Positions 10,600 through 20,180 are shown, counted from the first letter of the stretch. The stretch is 64,000 bases of DNA from Syntrophaceae bacterium UBA1411 (GCA_002304995.1 DBPV01000022.1:1-64000), one strand, 5' to 3'. Notes: a model not told the origin generated them from the letters alone. Numbers and translations: made by a program.

Positions 10600-11313
10600 A
10601 TGGTAAATTTGATTATTGACGGCAAGAATGTAACGGTACCCAAAGATACGATGGTGCTGGAAGCAGCCCGCAGCGCAGGGGTGAATATTCCCACCCTTTG
10701 CGCCCACGAGGCGATCTCGCGCTCCGGTTCGTGCAGGCTGTGCGTGGTGGAAGTGAAAAAGGGACACCGGACCCGGATCGTCACCTCCTGCCTGTATCCC
10801 GTCGAGGAAGGCCTGATCGTCGACACCCGGAGTGAAAGGGTGCAAAACGTCCGCCGGCTGGTTTTGGAGCTGCTTTTGGCGCGCTGCCCGAAATCGGACG
10901 TCCTGCAGAAACTGGCCCTGGACCTCGGCGTCGATCCGCATCCCCGGTTCGTTCCGGACACGGACAAGGGCAAGTGCATCCTGTGCCGCTCCTGCGTGCG
11001 CGTCTGCGAAGAAGTGGTCGGCGTCAGCGCCATCGGCATGTCGTCGCGCGGATCGCACAAGACCGTCGGCCCTCCCTTCAAGGAAGCCTCTTCGGTCTGC
11101 ATCGGCTGCGGCGCGTGCGTTTACGTCTGCCCCACCGGACACATCGTCATGCAGAGCACGGGCGACAAGAGAAAAATCTGGCGGCGCACCTTCAAGATGC
11201 AGGCCTGTGAAAAATGCGGCAAATACTTTGCTCCCGTGGACCAGTTGAAATTCATCAGCAAAAAAACCGGCACGCCTTACAAGGAGCTCGCGGTGTGCAC
11301 CGAGTGCCGGTAG
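10600..11313 (+). CDS. Small iron-sulfur adaptor subunit related to the N-terminus of NuoG/HydA
   Basis: This 237-aa protein has a [2Fe-2S] ferredoxin domain (C34, C45, C48, C64), then two [4Fe-4S] motifs (CILCRSCVRVC and CIGCGACVYVCP). The end carries CEKCGKY and CTECR, a likely zinc-ribbon-like or additional metal site. It resembles the N-terminal part of NuoG, HoxU and [FeFe]-hydrogenase HydA. However, the His-Cys3 cluster motif usually found between the two modules is absent, and no hydrogenase or NuoG catalytic domain follows. It probably wires the NuoEF-like module to the 2-oxoacid oxidoreductase. It is the last gene before a strong terminator. Confidence 0.85.
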   Translation: MVNLIIDGKNVTVPKDTMVLEAARSAGVNIPTLCAHEAISRSGSCRLCVVEVKKGHRTRIVTSCLYPVEEGLIVDTRSERVQNVRRLVLELLLARCPKSDVLQKLALDLGVDPHPRFVPDTDKGKCILCRSCVRVCEEVVGVSAIGMSSRGSHKTVGPPFKEASSVCIGCGACVYVCPTGHIVMQSTGDKRKIWRRTFKMQACEKCGKYFAPVDQLKFISKKTGTPYKELAVCTECR

Positions 11314-11337
11314 CCTGAGCGCGTTTTTCCCCGATAC

Positions 11338-11374
11338 AAAAGAGCCCGACTTCGTAAAGAAGCCGGGCTCTTTT
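11338..11374 (+). terminator. Rho-independent terminator of the oxidoreductase-diaphorase operon
   Basis: A 16-base stem AAAAGAGCCCGACTTC (11338-11353) pairs with GAAGCCGGGCTCTTTT (11359-11374) with one mismatch and a 5-base loop. It ends in T4 and lies 25 bases after the stop of the adaptor gene. The A/T ends make it usable from either strand. Confidence 0.88.
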
Positions 11375-11427
11375 GCACCAGAAGCACATGAAAAAGGAGT
11401 AAAAAAGGATAACGTTTTCCGCGCGCG

Positions 11428-11598
11428 TCAGCTCAACCAGCGACTTCTCGGCCGGTCCGACTTCACGCGGACAAATGGCGGCGGCAGACGATTCTGGAAA
11501 TGATTCGGATCGAAACGGAATCCGCCGGTCTGCCCGGACCGTTCGGACATCATGCGTTTGAACCACTTGGCCAGAATATCCTGTATTTCATTTCCCAT
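11428..11598 (-). CDS. Possible small hypothetical protein (56 aa)
   Basis: A 56-aa reading frame on the minus strand begins at ATG 11598, with GAGGCGG about 8 bases upstream. The product begins MGNEIQDILAKWFKRMMSER, an amphipathic-looking helix, and ends in a basic, Pro-rich tail. I do not recognise it. Support is the ribosome site and isolated position in otherwise empty DNA. Against it are the short length and lack of family. It could be a remnant of a longer gene. Confidence 0.3.
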   Translation of the reverse strand: MGNEIQDILAKWFKRMMSERSGQTGGFRFDPNHFQNRLPPPFVRVKSDRPRSRWLS

Positions 11599-11623
11599 TT
11601 ACGCCGCCTCAAGACTCGAGAAA

Positions 11624-11654
11624 AAAATTGTTCAGGGGGCCGCAGCCCCCTGAA
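11624..11654 (-). terminator. Hairpin with T-run on the minus strand
   Basis: A perfect 10-bp inverted repeat, TTCAGGGGGC (11631-11640) and GCCCCCTGAA (11645-11654), encloses a CGCA loop. On the minus strand it is followed by CAATTTTTTT (11624-11630), the form of an intrinsic terminator. No minus-strand gene precedes it within the gap, so it may be a relic or insulate the small ORF downstream. Confidence 0.5.
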
Positions 11655-12043
11655 CGCGTCCCTTCGTTCCTTCAACCATTTAAAATTCATCAGTCGAGAA
11701 AAGTCCGTTTTTCACGATAAAGGCCGCCCGGAACATCTCCGTGGGACAGGTTTGTCTCACTCCGTGACTAAAAATAAACTCTGTATGAAGCATCCGTTAA
11801 AAACGTCTTTGCCGATTCGGATTATAACCGGCCCTGACAGCAAAAAACGGACAAAATGGAAACCTTTTTACCTCCTCGTGGACCTTTAAAGCCTTTTCCC
11901 TCAGAAAAAAATGCTGCTCTGTTTCAACAGAGCCGCGTCGTTCTTTTCCGGAATCCTTGCCTATGTCATTCCTGATTGCATATTATACAAATGTCATGCC
12001 ATTTTTCACGATAATACAGAGAGCTGATTTGCAAAGGTTTTTA
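11655..12043. other. Gene-poor stretch upstream of the sigma-54 regulator
   Basis: No convincing gene is seen here. A plus-strand open frame (11500-11889) has no recognisable content. The one notable element is the everted repeat GTGGGACA-GGTT-TGTCTCAC at 11741-11760, whose half-sites resemble those of the operator at 12071-12092. The rest is AT-richer than the neighbourhood. Confidence 0.6.
11741..11760. promoter_or_regulatory. Operator-like repeat related to the sigma-54 regulator palindrome
   Basis: GTGGGACA (11741-11748) and TGTCTCAC (11753-11760) form an inverted repeat around GGTT. The half-sites match those at 12071-12092 with one mismatch, but in the opposite (everted) arrangement. 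At about 400 bases upstream of the regulator gene it could be a distant enhancer site or a decayed copy. Confidence 0.35.
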
Positions 12044-12072
12044 TTGACACGCAGGCACAATGTTGCTAGGGT
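12044..12072 (+). promoter_or_regulatory. Sigma-70 promoter of the sigma-54 regulator gene
   Basis: A perfect -35 TTGACA (12044-12049) is followed by a 17-base spacer and TAGGGT (12067-12072) as the -10. The -10 touches the palindrome at 12071-12092, so a protein bound there would block transcription. The start codon is about 80 bases downstream. Confidence 0.65.
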
Positions 12073-12122
12073 GTCCCACCAACGTGGGACACTTGTGACT
12101 CATATAACGGATTTGTGGGACA
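12071..12122. promoter_or_regulatory. Palindromic operator with an extra half-site, upstream of the sigma-54 regulator
   Basis: GTGTCCCAC (12071-12079) and GTGGGACAC (12084-12092) are a perfect 9-bp inverted repeat around CAAC. A further half-site GTGGGACA lies at 12115-12122. The repeat overlaps the promoter -10 and the likely transcription start. Autoregulation by the downstream Fis-type HTH protein is the simplest reading (inference). Confidence 0.6.
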
Positions 12123-12154
12123 GAAGGACGGATTATTACCGCCGGAAGTGATGA

Positions 12155-14161
12155 ATGAACGCTAAACCTCACACAATACCGTACAAGAAAAAACTTTCGA
12201 CTTTTTATTCCCGGTTTGCCGATCAATACAATGCCACCAAAACGCAATGGGGCAAATGCGTTGCCGGTCATACGGACATTGACGGCGCCGTTGTTCCCCA
12301 GGATATTCAGAACGCCTGGCTTCGCTGCCGGAAGCTGCAGCTCAATCCCTTTAAAAAGCCGATTCCGCCGATTTTGTCGGATGCCCGATTGTGGGCGCTG
12401 CGAGAGGGTCACAATACATTGATCCAGAGCGCCAGACCGGCGATGGATCATTTCTGTGAATTCAGCGCCTCCCGGCGGTCCCTGGTGTGTCTTTTCAGCC
12501 GGGAGGGCGTTCTGCTTGAGGTCCGTGCAAATGCCGGCTATCAAAAGCCCGCGCAGTCCTTCCGGCTGCTGCCCGGTTCTGTCTGGACGGAAGAAACCGT
12601 CGGCGCAAACGCCATCGGACTGGTCGTCGCGCTTCAGCAGCCGGTGCGCTTTTTCGGCCCCCAGCACTACATGCGCGCCTATCACGGAGAAACCGCCGCC
12701 GCCGCGCCCATCTTCGACGCACGGCAGAAGTTCATCGGCGGCATCGCCCTTCTGGCCAGCGTCTACAGCGCCGATCCGCACGCGCTGGGAATGGCCGCAT
12801 CGATGGCCCGGGCCGTTGAAAGCGACATGAAAAAAACGGAGGAGCTGGAAAAAACGCGCACCGTCGCCAATTATCATGAGGCGGTTCTCCACGCGGTTCC
12901 CGATGCCATGATCGCCGTAAGCGAAGACGGCCTCATCACCTTCATCAATTCCCCCGCCCGCAAACTCCTGCATCTGGGTCCGCAGGCCCAGGACAGGCGG
13001 ATGCGCGACCTGCTGCATGCGGGCAACGCGGCGCTGTTCCGGATCGCCGAAGGAGACAAAACGGTCGCCGACATGCCGGTCCGTATCGCCTCCCCTTACG
13101 GATTTAACGACTTTCTCGCGACATCCGGCCTCATCCGCAGCGCTTCGGGAAAGACAGTCGGCAAAATGATCATTTTAAAAGAGGCGCAAGCCGCCAGGAA
13201 AACGATCGCCAGACCGGCCGGCCTCAAAGCGCTCTTTCGCTTCAACGACATCTGCGGGCAAAACAGCCGCTTTGTCCGCACGCTGCATCATCTCCAGCTT
13301 GCCGCCAAAAGCGATTCCAATGTTTTGCTCCTGGGAGAAAGCGGCACGGGCAAGGATATTTTCGCCCAGGCCATTCACAGCGGCGGCGCGCGGAAGAACG
13401 GCCCCTATATCGCGATCAACTGCGCCTCCATTCCGCGGGATTTGATCGCCAACGAACTCTTCGGCCATTCGGAGGGAGCTTTCACCGGATCGCGCCGGGG
13501 CGGCAACACGGGGAAATTCGAAGCGGCCGACGGCGGAACGATTTTTCTCGATGAGATCGCCGAGACGTCCCTGGAATTCCAGGCGGCGCTGTTGCGCGTC
13601 GTCGAGGAAAAGGCCATCGTGCGCGTCGGCGGCACGAGCGTCCGGCCGGTGGACGTCCGGATCATCGCGGCAACGAATAAGAATATTCTGGAGGAAATCC
13701 GCAAGGGAAACTTCCGCTCCGACCTGTATTACCGCCTGAACGTCTTTACCATCGAGATGACGCCGCTGCGCGAAAGGAAAGACGATATTCCGCTCCTGGT
13801 TGACAACTTCATCAAGAAGTACTGCGACACGACGGGCCGCAACGTCGGCCGGATTTCCGAGTCGGTCCTGCGGATTCTTGCCAACTATCCCTGGCCGGGC
13901 AATATCCGGGAGCTGCAAAACGTGATCGAACGGATGATGAATGTCGCCCAGGGCAATGAACTCACGGCCGACCTCGTTCCGGATGAAATTCTCCACTGGC
14001 AGTATCAGGACACGGAAAACCATCTCACCGCACAAGCCCGGGAGAAGGAAGCCATCATCCAGATGATGGGCATCGGAATTCCGCGGAACAAAATCGCCCA
14101 GAAAATGAACATGGCCCGCAGCACGTTTTACCGCAAACTCAAGGGCTACGGTCTGAACTGA
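12155..14161 (+). CDS. AcoR-family sigma-54-dependent transcriptional activator
   Basis: This 668-aa enhancer-binding protein would remodel sigma-54 RNA polymerase after sensing a signal. An N-terminal GAF domain of the AcoR type contains the stretch GSVWTEETVGANAIG. A PAS domain follows (LHAVPDAMIAVSEDG). The AAA+ domain has Walker A GESGTGKD, the sigma-54-contacting GAFTGS loop, and Walker B GGTIFLDEIAE. A Fis-type HTH ends the protein (IAQKMNMARSTFYRKL). The GAFTGS motif is intact, so it should be an activator. ATG 12155 has CCGGAAG upstream; ATG 12151 would terminate after four codons. The signal and the targets are unknown. The acetoin regulator is only the family prototype. Confidence 0.9.
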   Translation: MNAKPHTIPYKKKLSTFYSRFADQYNATKTQWGKCVAGHTDIDGAVVPQDIQNAWLRCRKLQLNPFKKPIPPILSDARLWALREGHNTLIQSARPAMDHFCEFSASRRSLVCLFSREGVLLEVRANAGYQKPAQSFRLLPGSVWTEETVGANAIGLVVALQQPVRFFGPQHYMRAYHGETAAAAPIFDARQKFIGGIALLASVYSADPHALGMAASMARAVESDMKKTEELEKTRTVANYHEAVLHAVPDAMIAVSEDGLITFINSPARKLLHLGPQAQDRRMRDLLHAGNAALFRIAEGDKTVADMPVRIASPYGFNDFLATSGLIRSASGKTVGKMIILKEAQAARKTIARPAGLKALFRFNDICGQNSRFVRTLHHLQLAAKSDSNVLLLGESGTGKDIFAQAIHSGGARKNGPYIAINCASIPRDLIANELFGHSEGAFTGSRRGGNTGKFEAADGGTIFLDEIAETSLEFQAALLRVVEEKAIVRVGGTSVRPVDVRIIAATNKNILEEIRKGNFRSDLYYRLNVFTIEMTPLRERKDDIPLLVDNFIKKYCDTTGRNVGRISESVLRILANYPWPGNIRELQNVIERMMNVAQGNELTADLVPDEILHWQYQDTENHLTAQAREKEAIIQMMGIGIPRNKIAQKMNMARSTFYRKLKGYGLN

Positions 14162-14246
14162 CCGCCGGCACCGGATTTTCGCAAGCGGTCAATGGCCGAA
14201 CGTTGCCGTTGCGATCAGTGACGAAGCCGCCGCCCGTTTTCTTACA

Positions 14247-14279
14247 GACCCTGAAAGAACAGCCCTTCAGGGTCTTTTT
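14247..14279 (+). terminator. Rho-independent terminator after the sigma-54 regulator
   Basis: GACCCTGAA (14247-14255) pairs with TTCAGGGTC (14266-14274), followed by T5 at 14275-14279. It lies 86 bases after the regulator stop and before the hflX promoter region. Confidence 0.85.
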
Positions 14280-14308
14280 GTTTCCGTCTGCCGGCGCTCA
14301 TTTGCCTT

Positions 14309-14345
14309 TTGACTAAAGGAGACCTCCTGTGATAGCTTAAGCTAT
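14309..14345 (+). promoter_or_regulatory. Possible hflX promoter with an overlapping palindrome
   Basis: TTGACT (14309-14314) and TAGCTT (14333-14338) are separated by 18 bases. A perfect 14-bp palindrome, ATAGCTTAAGCTAT (14332-14345), covers the -10. Transcription would start about 25 bases before the proposed AUC start of hflX. Confidence 0.4.
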
Positions 14346-14368
14346 TAATTTTTTGAGGAAGAACCACC

Positions 14369-16057
<1,689 letters not shown>

Positions 16058-16073
16058 GGTTTCGATAACGAAC

Positions 16074-18023
16074 ATGACCTCTCTGCGCATAGCGATTATT
16101 CTGGCTGCGGTACTGATCTTCATCGCTCCGGCGGCCGCCGAAAAACGCATTACTGTCGTGCACACCAACGATATGCACTCCCATCTGCAGGGGTTTTCGC
16201 CGGAGCTCGACTTCCGGCCCTTTGCGGAAAACGCGGATCGAACGCTGGGCGGCTGGTCGCGCGTCGCAACCGTCATCCGGCAGACCCAAAAAACGAGGAA
16301 CCATCCCGTCCTGGTTCTGGATGCCGGCGATTTTTCCATGGGATCGCTTTTTCACATACTCATCCGCGAAGAGGCCTTTGAACTGCGGCTGCTGGCCGCC
16401 ATGGGCTACAACGCCGTGACGCTGGGCAATCACGAGTTCGATCTCAAGCCGCGGGGGCTCGCGGCCATTTTGAAAACCGCCAAAGACCGGGGCGGACTGC
16501 CGCCCATCGTGGCGGCCAATCCGGTTTTCGACCGCCGGGAGCCGGCGCTGGCCGAACTGGAAGACGCTTTCGTCGCGGCGGGCGTGAAGCCTTACCTGGT
16601 TTTAGAGCGCGACGGCCTGAAAATCGGCATCTTCGGAATCCTGGGCCGGGGCGCGGTGGAAGTTTCGCCTTTCGCCAAGCCGCTCACCTTCCGCGATCCC
16701 ATCGACACGGCGCGCGACATGGTCAATCTGCTGCGCCGGCAGGAAAAAGCGGATATCGTGATCTGCCTGTCCCACGGGGGGCTTGCCGACAATCCGCGGC
16801 GCTCCGAAGACCTGATCCTGGCCAAGGAAGTGCCGGGCATTGACGTCATCGTCAGCGGACATTCCCACACAAAGCTGGACAAGCCCCTGGTCGTCGGCAA
16901 TACGCTCGTCGTCCAGGCCTGGTGCTACGGCAAGCAGGTCGGCGTGATGGATCTCGTCTGGAAGGAGGGCAAAGTCGCTTTGCAGAACTATGCCGCCGTT
17001 CCCGTTACCAGCGCCATCCCCGGGGATAAGGACATTCAGCGGATGATCGACGGCTTTAAAAGGCAAATCGACCAAGATTTGCTCCGGCCCGTCGGGATGT
17101 CCTACGACCAGGTGCTGGCCGAAACCCGCTGGGACCTGGCCAACGACGCCGAGGAGTCGCCGCTCGGCAATCTGATCGCCGATTCCATCCGCTGGTACGT
17201 CAATACGACCGACCCCGCAGCAGGCGATCCGGCCGCCCGCGTCGTCGTGGCCGTCGAATCCAACGGCATCATCCGCGACAACCTGCTGGCCGGAACCACC
17301 GGAAAGATCATCCTCGGAGACCTGTTCCGCACGTTTCCGCTGGGCATCGGCGCGGACGACACCATGAGCTATCCGCTGATTTCGTTTTACCTCTACGGTT
17401 ACGAAATCAAGAGGGCGCTGGAAATTCTGACCAGCGTGCGCCCGTTCAAGGGCGACGATTATTTTCTGCAGATCTCCGGCCTGCGCTTCACCTACAATCC
17501 GCGGCGCATGATCTTCGACCGCGTGACGGGCATCGAAATCGGCAGCGAAGAGGACGGCTACCGGCCGCTCGACTACAGCGCCGCCAATCAGCAGCTCTAC
17601 CGGGTCGCGGCCAATATCTACAACGCCGCGTTTCTGAAACTGGTCGGCCGCTTCACCTACGGATTGCTGGAAATCGTCCCCAAAGACCGCAGCGGCCGCA
17701 GCATCGCGAAACTGTCCGACGCGCGGGTGGACGCGGATCCGGCCCGGCCCGGCGTGCAGGAGCTCAAGGAGTGGCAGGGACTGGTCACGTATGTGCGTTC
17801 CTTTCCGGATGCGAACGGCAACGGCCTCGCGGACATTCCGGACAAGTACCGGGGCAAACTGGGCCGCATTGTCGCAAAACCCAGTTTCAATCCGGTCAAC
17901 CTCGTTTACCGGCCGGGAAAGCCGACGCTGATTGCGCTTGCGGTCTTGGGCGGGATTGTGCTTTTCCTGGCGGCCGTCGCGGTCGCGATAATAAAACGAA
18001 AAAAGTTGAAATTGAAGGCGTGA
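16074..18023 (+). CDS. UshA-like 5'-nucleotidase / 2',3'-cyclic phosphodiesterase, membrane-anchored
   Basis: This 649-aa exported metallophosphoesterase would dephosphorylate nucleotides outside the cytoplasm. A signal peptide is visible (MTSLRIAIILAAVLIF, then APAAA before EKR). The catalytic domain carries HTNDMHSH, DAGDFSMG, GNHEFD, SHGG and SGHSHT, the complete two-metal site. The C-terminal nucleotidase domain has ESNGIIRDNL and GDLFRTFPLG. Unlike UshA, it ends with a hydrophobic segment (about 625-643) followed by KRKKLKLKA, a likely C-terminal membrane anchor. It begins 16 bases after hflX; a weak AAGG lies upstream. Confidence 0.87.
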   Translation: MTSLRIAIILAAVLIFIAPAAAEKRITVVHTNDMHSHLQGFSPELDFRPFAENADRTLGGWSRVATVIRQTQKTRNHPVLVLDAGDFSMGSLFHILIREEAFELRLLAAMGYNAVTLGNHEFDLKPRGLAAILKTAKDRGGLPPIVAANPVFDRREPALAELEDAFVAAGVKPYLVLERDGLKIGIFGILGRGAVEVSPFAKPLTFRDPIDTARDMVNLLRRQEKADIVICLSHGGLADNPRRSEDLILAKEVPGIDVIVSGHSHTKLDKPLVVGNTLVVQAWCYGKQVGVMDLVWKEGKVALQNYAAVPVTSAIPGDKDIQRMIDGFKRQIDQDLLRPVGMSYDQVLAETRWDLANDAEESPLGNLIADSIRWYVNTTDPAAGDPAARVVVAVESNGIIRDNLLAGTTGKIILGDLFRTFPLGIGADDTMSYPLISFYLYGYEIKRALEILTSVRPFKGDDYFLQISGLRFTYNPRRMIFDRVTGIEIGSEEDGYRPLDYSAANQQLYRVAANIYNAAFLKLVGRFTYGLLEIVPKDRSGRSIAKLSDARVDADPARPGVQELKEWQGLVTYVRSFPDANGNGLADIPDKYRGKLGRIVAKPSFNPVNLVYRPGKPTLIALAVLGGIVLFLAAVAVAIIKRKKLKLKA

Positions 18024-18095
18024 AGGAGCATAAACGAGATACCGCTATTTTCCCGGGATTTATCTCCTGTAGCGCTTAAATATCTGGAGCATTTT

Positions 18096-18656
18096 ATGAA
18101 AAAAGATTATCTGGAAATCCGCTGGCACGGCCGCGGCGGACAGGGAGCGATCACGGCCGCCAAGGTCGTGGCCGGCGCCGCTTTCAGCTCGGGATTCGCC
18201 GGCGTGGTCATGGCCCCCACGTTCGGAACCGAACGGCGGGGCGCGCCGGTGATGACGTCGCTCAAAATTTCGAAAACGAAAATTTACGATCTGTCGCCGA
18301 TTGAAAAGCCGGATATCGTCGTCGTTCTCGACCACCTGCTGCTCAAGGAAGCGGATGTCACGCACGGCCTCAAACCCGGCGGCATCATTGTGCTCAACAC
18401 GCCGATGGCGCACGAGACGCACCATTTTAAAGATTTTAAACTGGCCACCGCGGACGTTACGGCGATCTCGGTGGAAGCGGGCCTGCCGCACGGCATGGTC
18501 AACACCGGCATCATCGGTTCGCTGGAGCGGGCGGCGAATTTACTGGGCATCGACCTGCTCATCGAGAGGATCGAGGAAGAGTTCCGCACCCGCAGACCCG
18601 AAAAAAACGCGCTGGCCGCCCGTTTGGCCTATGAGCGCACCGCGACGGGAGGTTGA
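18096..18656 (+). CDS. 2-oxoacid:ferredoxin oxidoreductase, gamma subunit (copy 2)
   Basis: This is the second gamma subunit (186 aa). It has the same WHGRGGQGAIT opening and the GTERRGAPV motif, but it differs from copy 1 throughout, so the clusters are old paralogues rather than a recent duplication. It begins the second gamma-delta-alpha-beta set, 72 bases after the nucleotidase gene. The downstream delta gene starts 1 base after its stop. Confidence 0.9.
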   Translation: MKKDYLEIRWHGRGGQGAITAAKVVAGAAFSSGFAGVVMAPTFGTERRGAPVMTSLKISKTKIYDLSPIEKPDIVVVLDHLLLKEADVTHGLKPGGIIVLNTPMAHETHHFKDFKLATADVTAISVEAGLPHGMVNTGIIGSLERAANLLGIDLLIERIEEEFRTRRPEKNALAARLAYERTATGG

Positions 18657-18657
18657 G

Positions 18658-18966
18658 ATGGGAACACGCCATTACCGAAGAAAAACATCGCACAGCGAGC
18701 ACGGACCGGGCGACGGCGGAAGAACCGGCTCCTGGCGTGTGGAGCGGCCGGTCTTCGACCGGAATCTCTGCATTCCCTGCAAAAGAAACAAGGAAGCCTG
18801 CTTCATCTGCTGGCTGTTCTGTCCGGAAATCGTGATTTCCCGGACCATCCCGCCCACCGTGGATCTGGAATACTGCAAGGGCTGCGGCATCTGCGCCGAA
18901 GAATGCCCCACCAAAGCCATCACCATGGTGGATGAAGCCAAATTCGCCGAAGAAGACAAGGAGTAG
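18658..18966 (+). CDS. 2-oxoacid:ferredoxin oxidoreductase, delta (ferredoxin) subunit (copy 2, altered first cluster motif)
   Basis: This 102-aa delta subunit has one normal [4Fe-4S] motif, CKGCGICAEECPTKAI. The first motif is changed: CIPC, six residues (KRNKEA), then CFICWLFCPE. That gives five cysteines with a longer gap between the second and third. The frame is open upstream inside the gamma gene, but ATG 18658 has GGGAGG at a good distance and yields the family start. The altered motif might still hold a [4Fe-4S] cluster using four of the five cysteines; this is inference. The alpha gene follows 5 bases later. Confidence 0.88.
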   Translation: MGTRHYRRKTSHSEHGPGDGGRTGSWRVERPVFDRNLCIPCKRNKEACFICWLFCPEIVISRTIPPTVDLEYCKGCGICAEECPTKAITMVDEAKFAEEDKE

Positions 18967-18971
18967 CCAAC

Positions 18972-20171
18972 ATGCATATCATTGAAGACGGAAACGCGGC
19001 GGCGGCTCTGGGCGTCCGGCTCTGCCGCCCCCAGGTCATTGCCGCCTATCCCATCACGCCGCAGACCCCCGTCACGGAAAAACTTTCCGAGTATGTCGAA
19101 GAAGGGTCGCTTTCGGCTCAGTATATCCCCGTGGAAAGCGAACATTCGGCGCTCGCCGTCTGCATCGCCGCCTCGTCGGCCGGCGCGCGCGTTTTCACCG
19201 CCACCAGCGCCAACGGCCTTTTGTACATGCACGAGCAGGTCCAGTGGGCCGCGGGCGCGCGCCTGCCCATCGTCATGTGCGTCGTCAACCGGGCGGTGGG
19301 CGCGCCCTGGAACATCTGGAACGACCAGCAGGATTCCATCTCCCAGCGGGACACGGGCTGGATCCAGATGTACTGCGCGGATCATCAGCAGATTCTCGAC
19401 ACGGTCATCAAGGCTTACTGGCTCGCGGAAAAGGTCAGCATTCCGATCATGGTCTGCTATGACGGCTACATTCTGTCGCATACGTTCATGCCGTTCGACC
19501 TGCCGGAAGCGCGCGCTGTCGATGCCTTTCTGCCGCCGTTTCAGCCGGAGTACGCGCTCAATCCCCGCGAGCCGGCCAACCTCAACACCGTGACGCTGCC
19601 GGACGTGCGCATGGACGTGCACGGCGAACTGGCGCACGGCTACATGGAAATCCGTTATCTGCTCCAGGAGGATCTGCGCCTGGCGCTGGGGGCCGCGGCG
19701 GAAATGGAAAAGCGCTTTGCCGGCGTTTTCGGACGGGAGGCCGATCCCTACCTCGAACCCTACCGCTGCGACGACGCGGACTTTGTCGCCGTGGGGCTGG
19801 GCTCGCTCACCTATCAGCTGCGCGTCTCGGTGGATGCCCTGCGCGCAGAAGGCATCCGGGTCGGCGTGATGGGCGTGCGCTTTTACCGGCCTTTTCCCGA
19901 TGAAGCCATCGCCCGCGCCCTCACCGGAAAGACAGGCGTCATCGTTTTTGAAAAGGCGCTGAGCTACGGGTACGAAGGCGCGCTGGCGTCGGATCTGAAA
20001 TCCGCGCTTTACGAATATCTGGGCGGCACCGGCCGTCTGCCGACGGTCCAGAACTTCATCGCCGGCATCGGCGGCCGCGAAATCCATACGCAAGATTTAA
20101 CCGATACCCTGAGAGCCGCGATCCAGGCCCGGGTCTCCAAAGAGCCCGCGTGGATCGGGCTTAAGTTATAG
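18972..20171 (+). CDS. 2-oxoacid:ferredoxin oxidoreductase, alpha subunit (copy 2)
   Basis: This 399-aa PorA-type subunit has YPITPQTPVTEKL near the N-terminus, followed by VPESEHSA-like YIPVESEHSALA and TATSANGLLYMHE. The C-terminal transketolase-like domain ends with IAGIGGREI. It is clearly related to copy 1 but divergent, with a different loop (APWNIWNDQQDSISQRDTG). The AAGGAG site precedes ATG 18972. Substrate is not determinable; pyruvate or a branched or aryl oxoacid are all possible. Confidence 0.9.
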   Translation: MHIIEDGNAAAALGVRLCRPQVIAAYPITPQTPVTEKLSEYVEEGSLSAQYIPVESEHSALAVCIAASSAGARVFTATSANGLLYMHEQVQWAAGARLPIVMCVVNRAVGAPWNIWNDQQDSISQRDTGWIQMYCADHQQILDTVIKAYWLAEKVSIPIMVCYDGYILSHTFMPFDLPEARAVDAFLPPFQPEYALNPREPANLNTVTLPDVRMDVHGELAHGYMEIRYLLQEDLRLALGAAAEMEKRFAGVFGREADPYLEPYRCDDADFVAVGLGSLTYQLRVSVDALRAEGIRVGVMGVRFYRPFPDEAIARALTGKTGVIVFEKALSYGYEGALASDLKSALYEYLGGTGRLPTVQNFIAGIGGREIHTQDLTDTLRAAIQARVSKEPAWIGLKL

Positions 20172-20180
20172 GAGTCTGCC

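Noticed and set aside
11500..11889. Plus-strand reading frame of 129 aa
   Set aside because: The product has no family features, no good ribosome site, and no codon pattern matching the neighbours.
14186..14210. Possible sigma-54 promoter (TGGC..TTGC)
   Set aside because: The GG and GC boxes are 9 bases apart instead of 10, so it does not fit the pattern.
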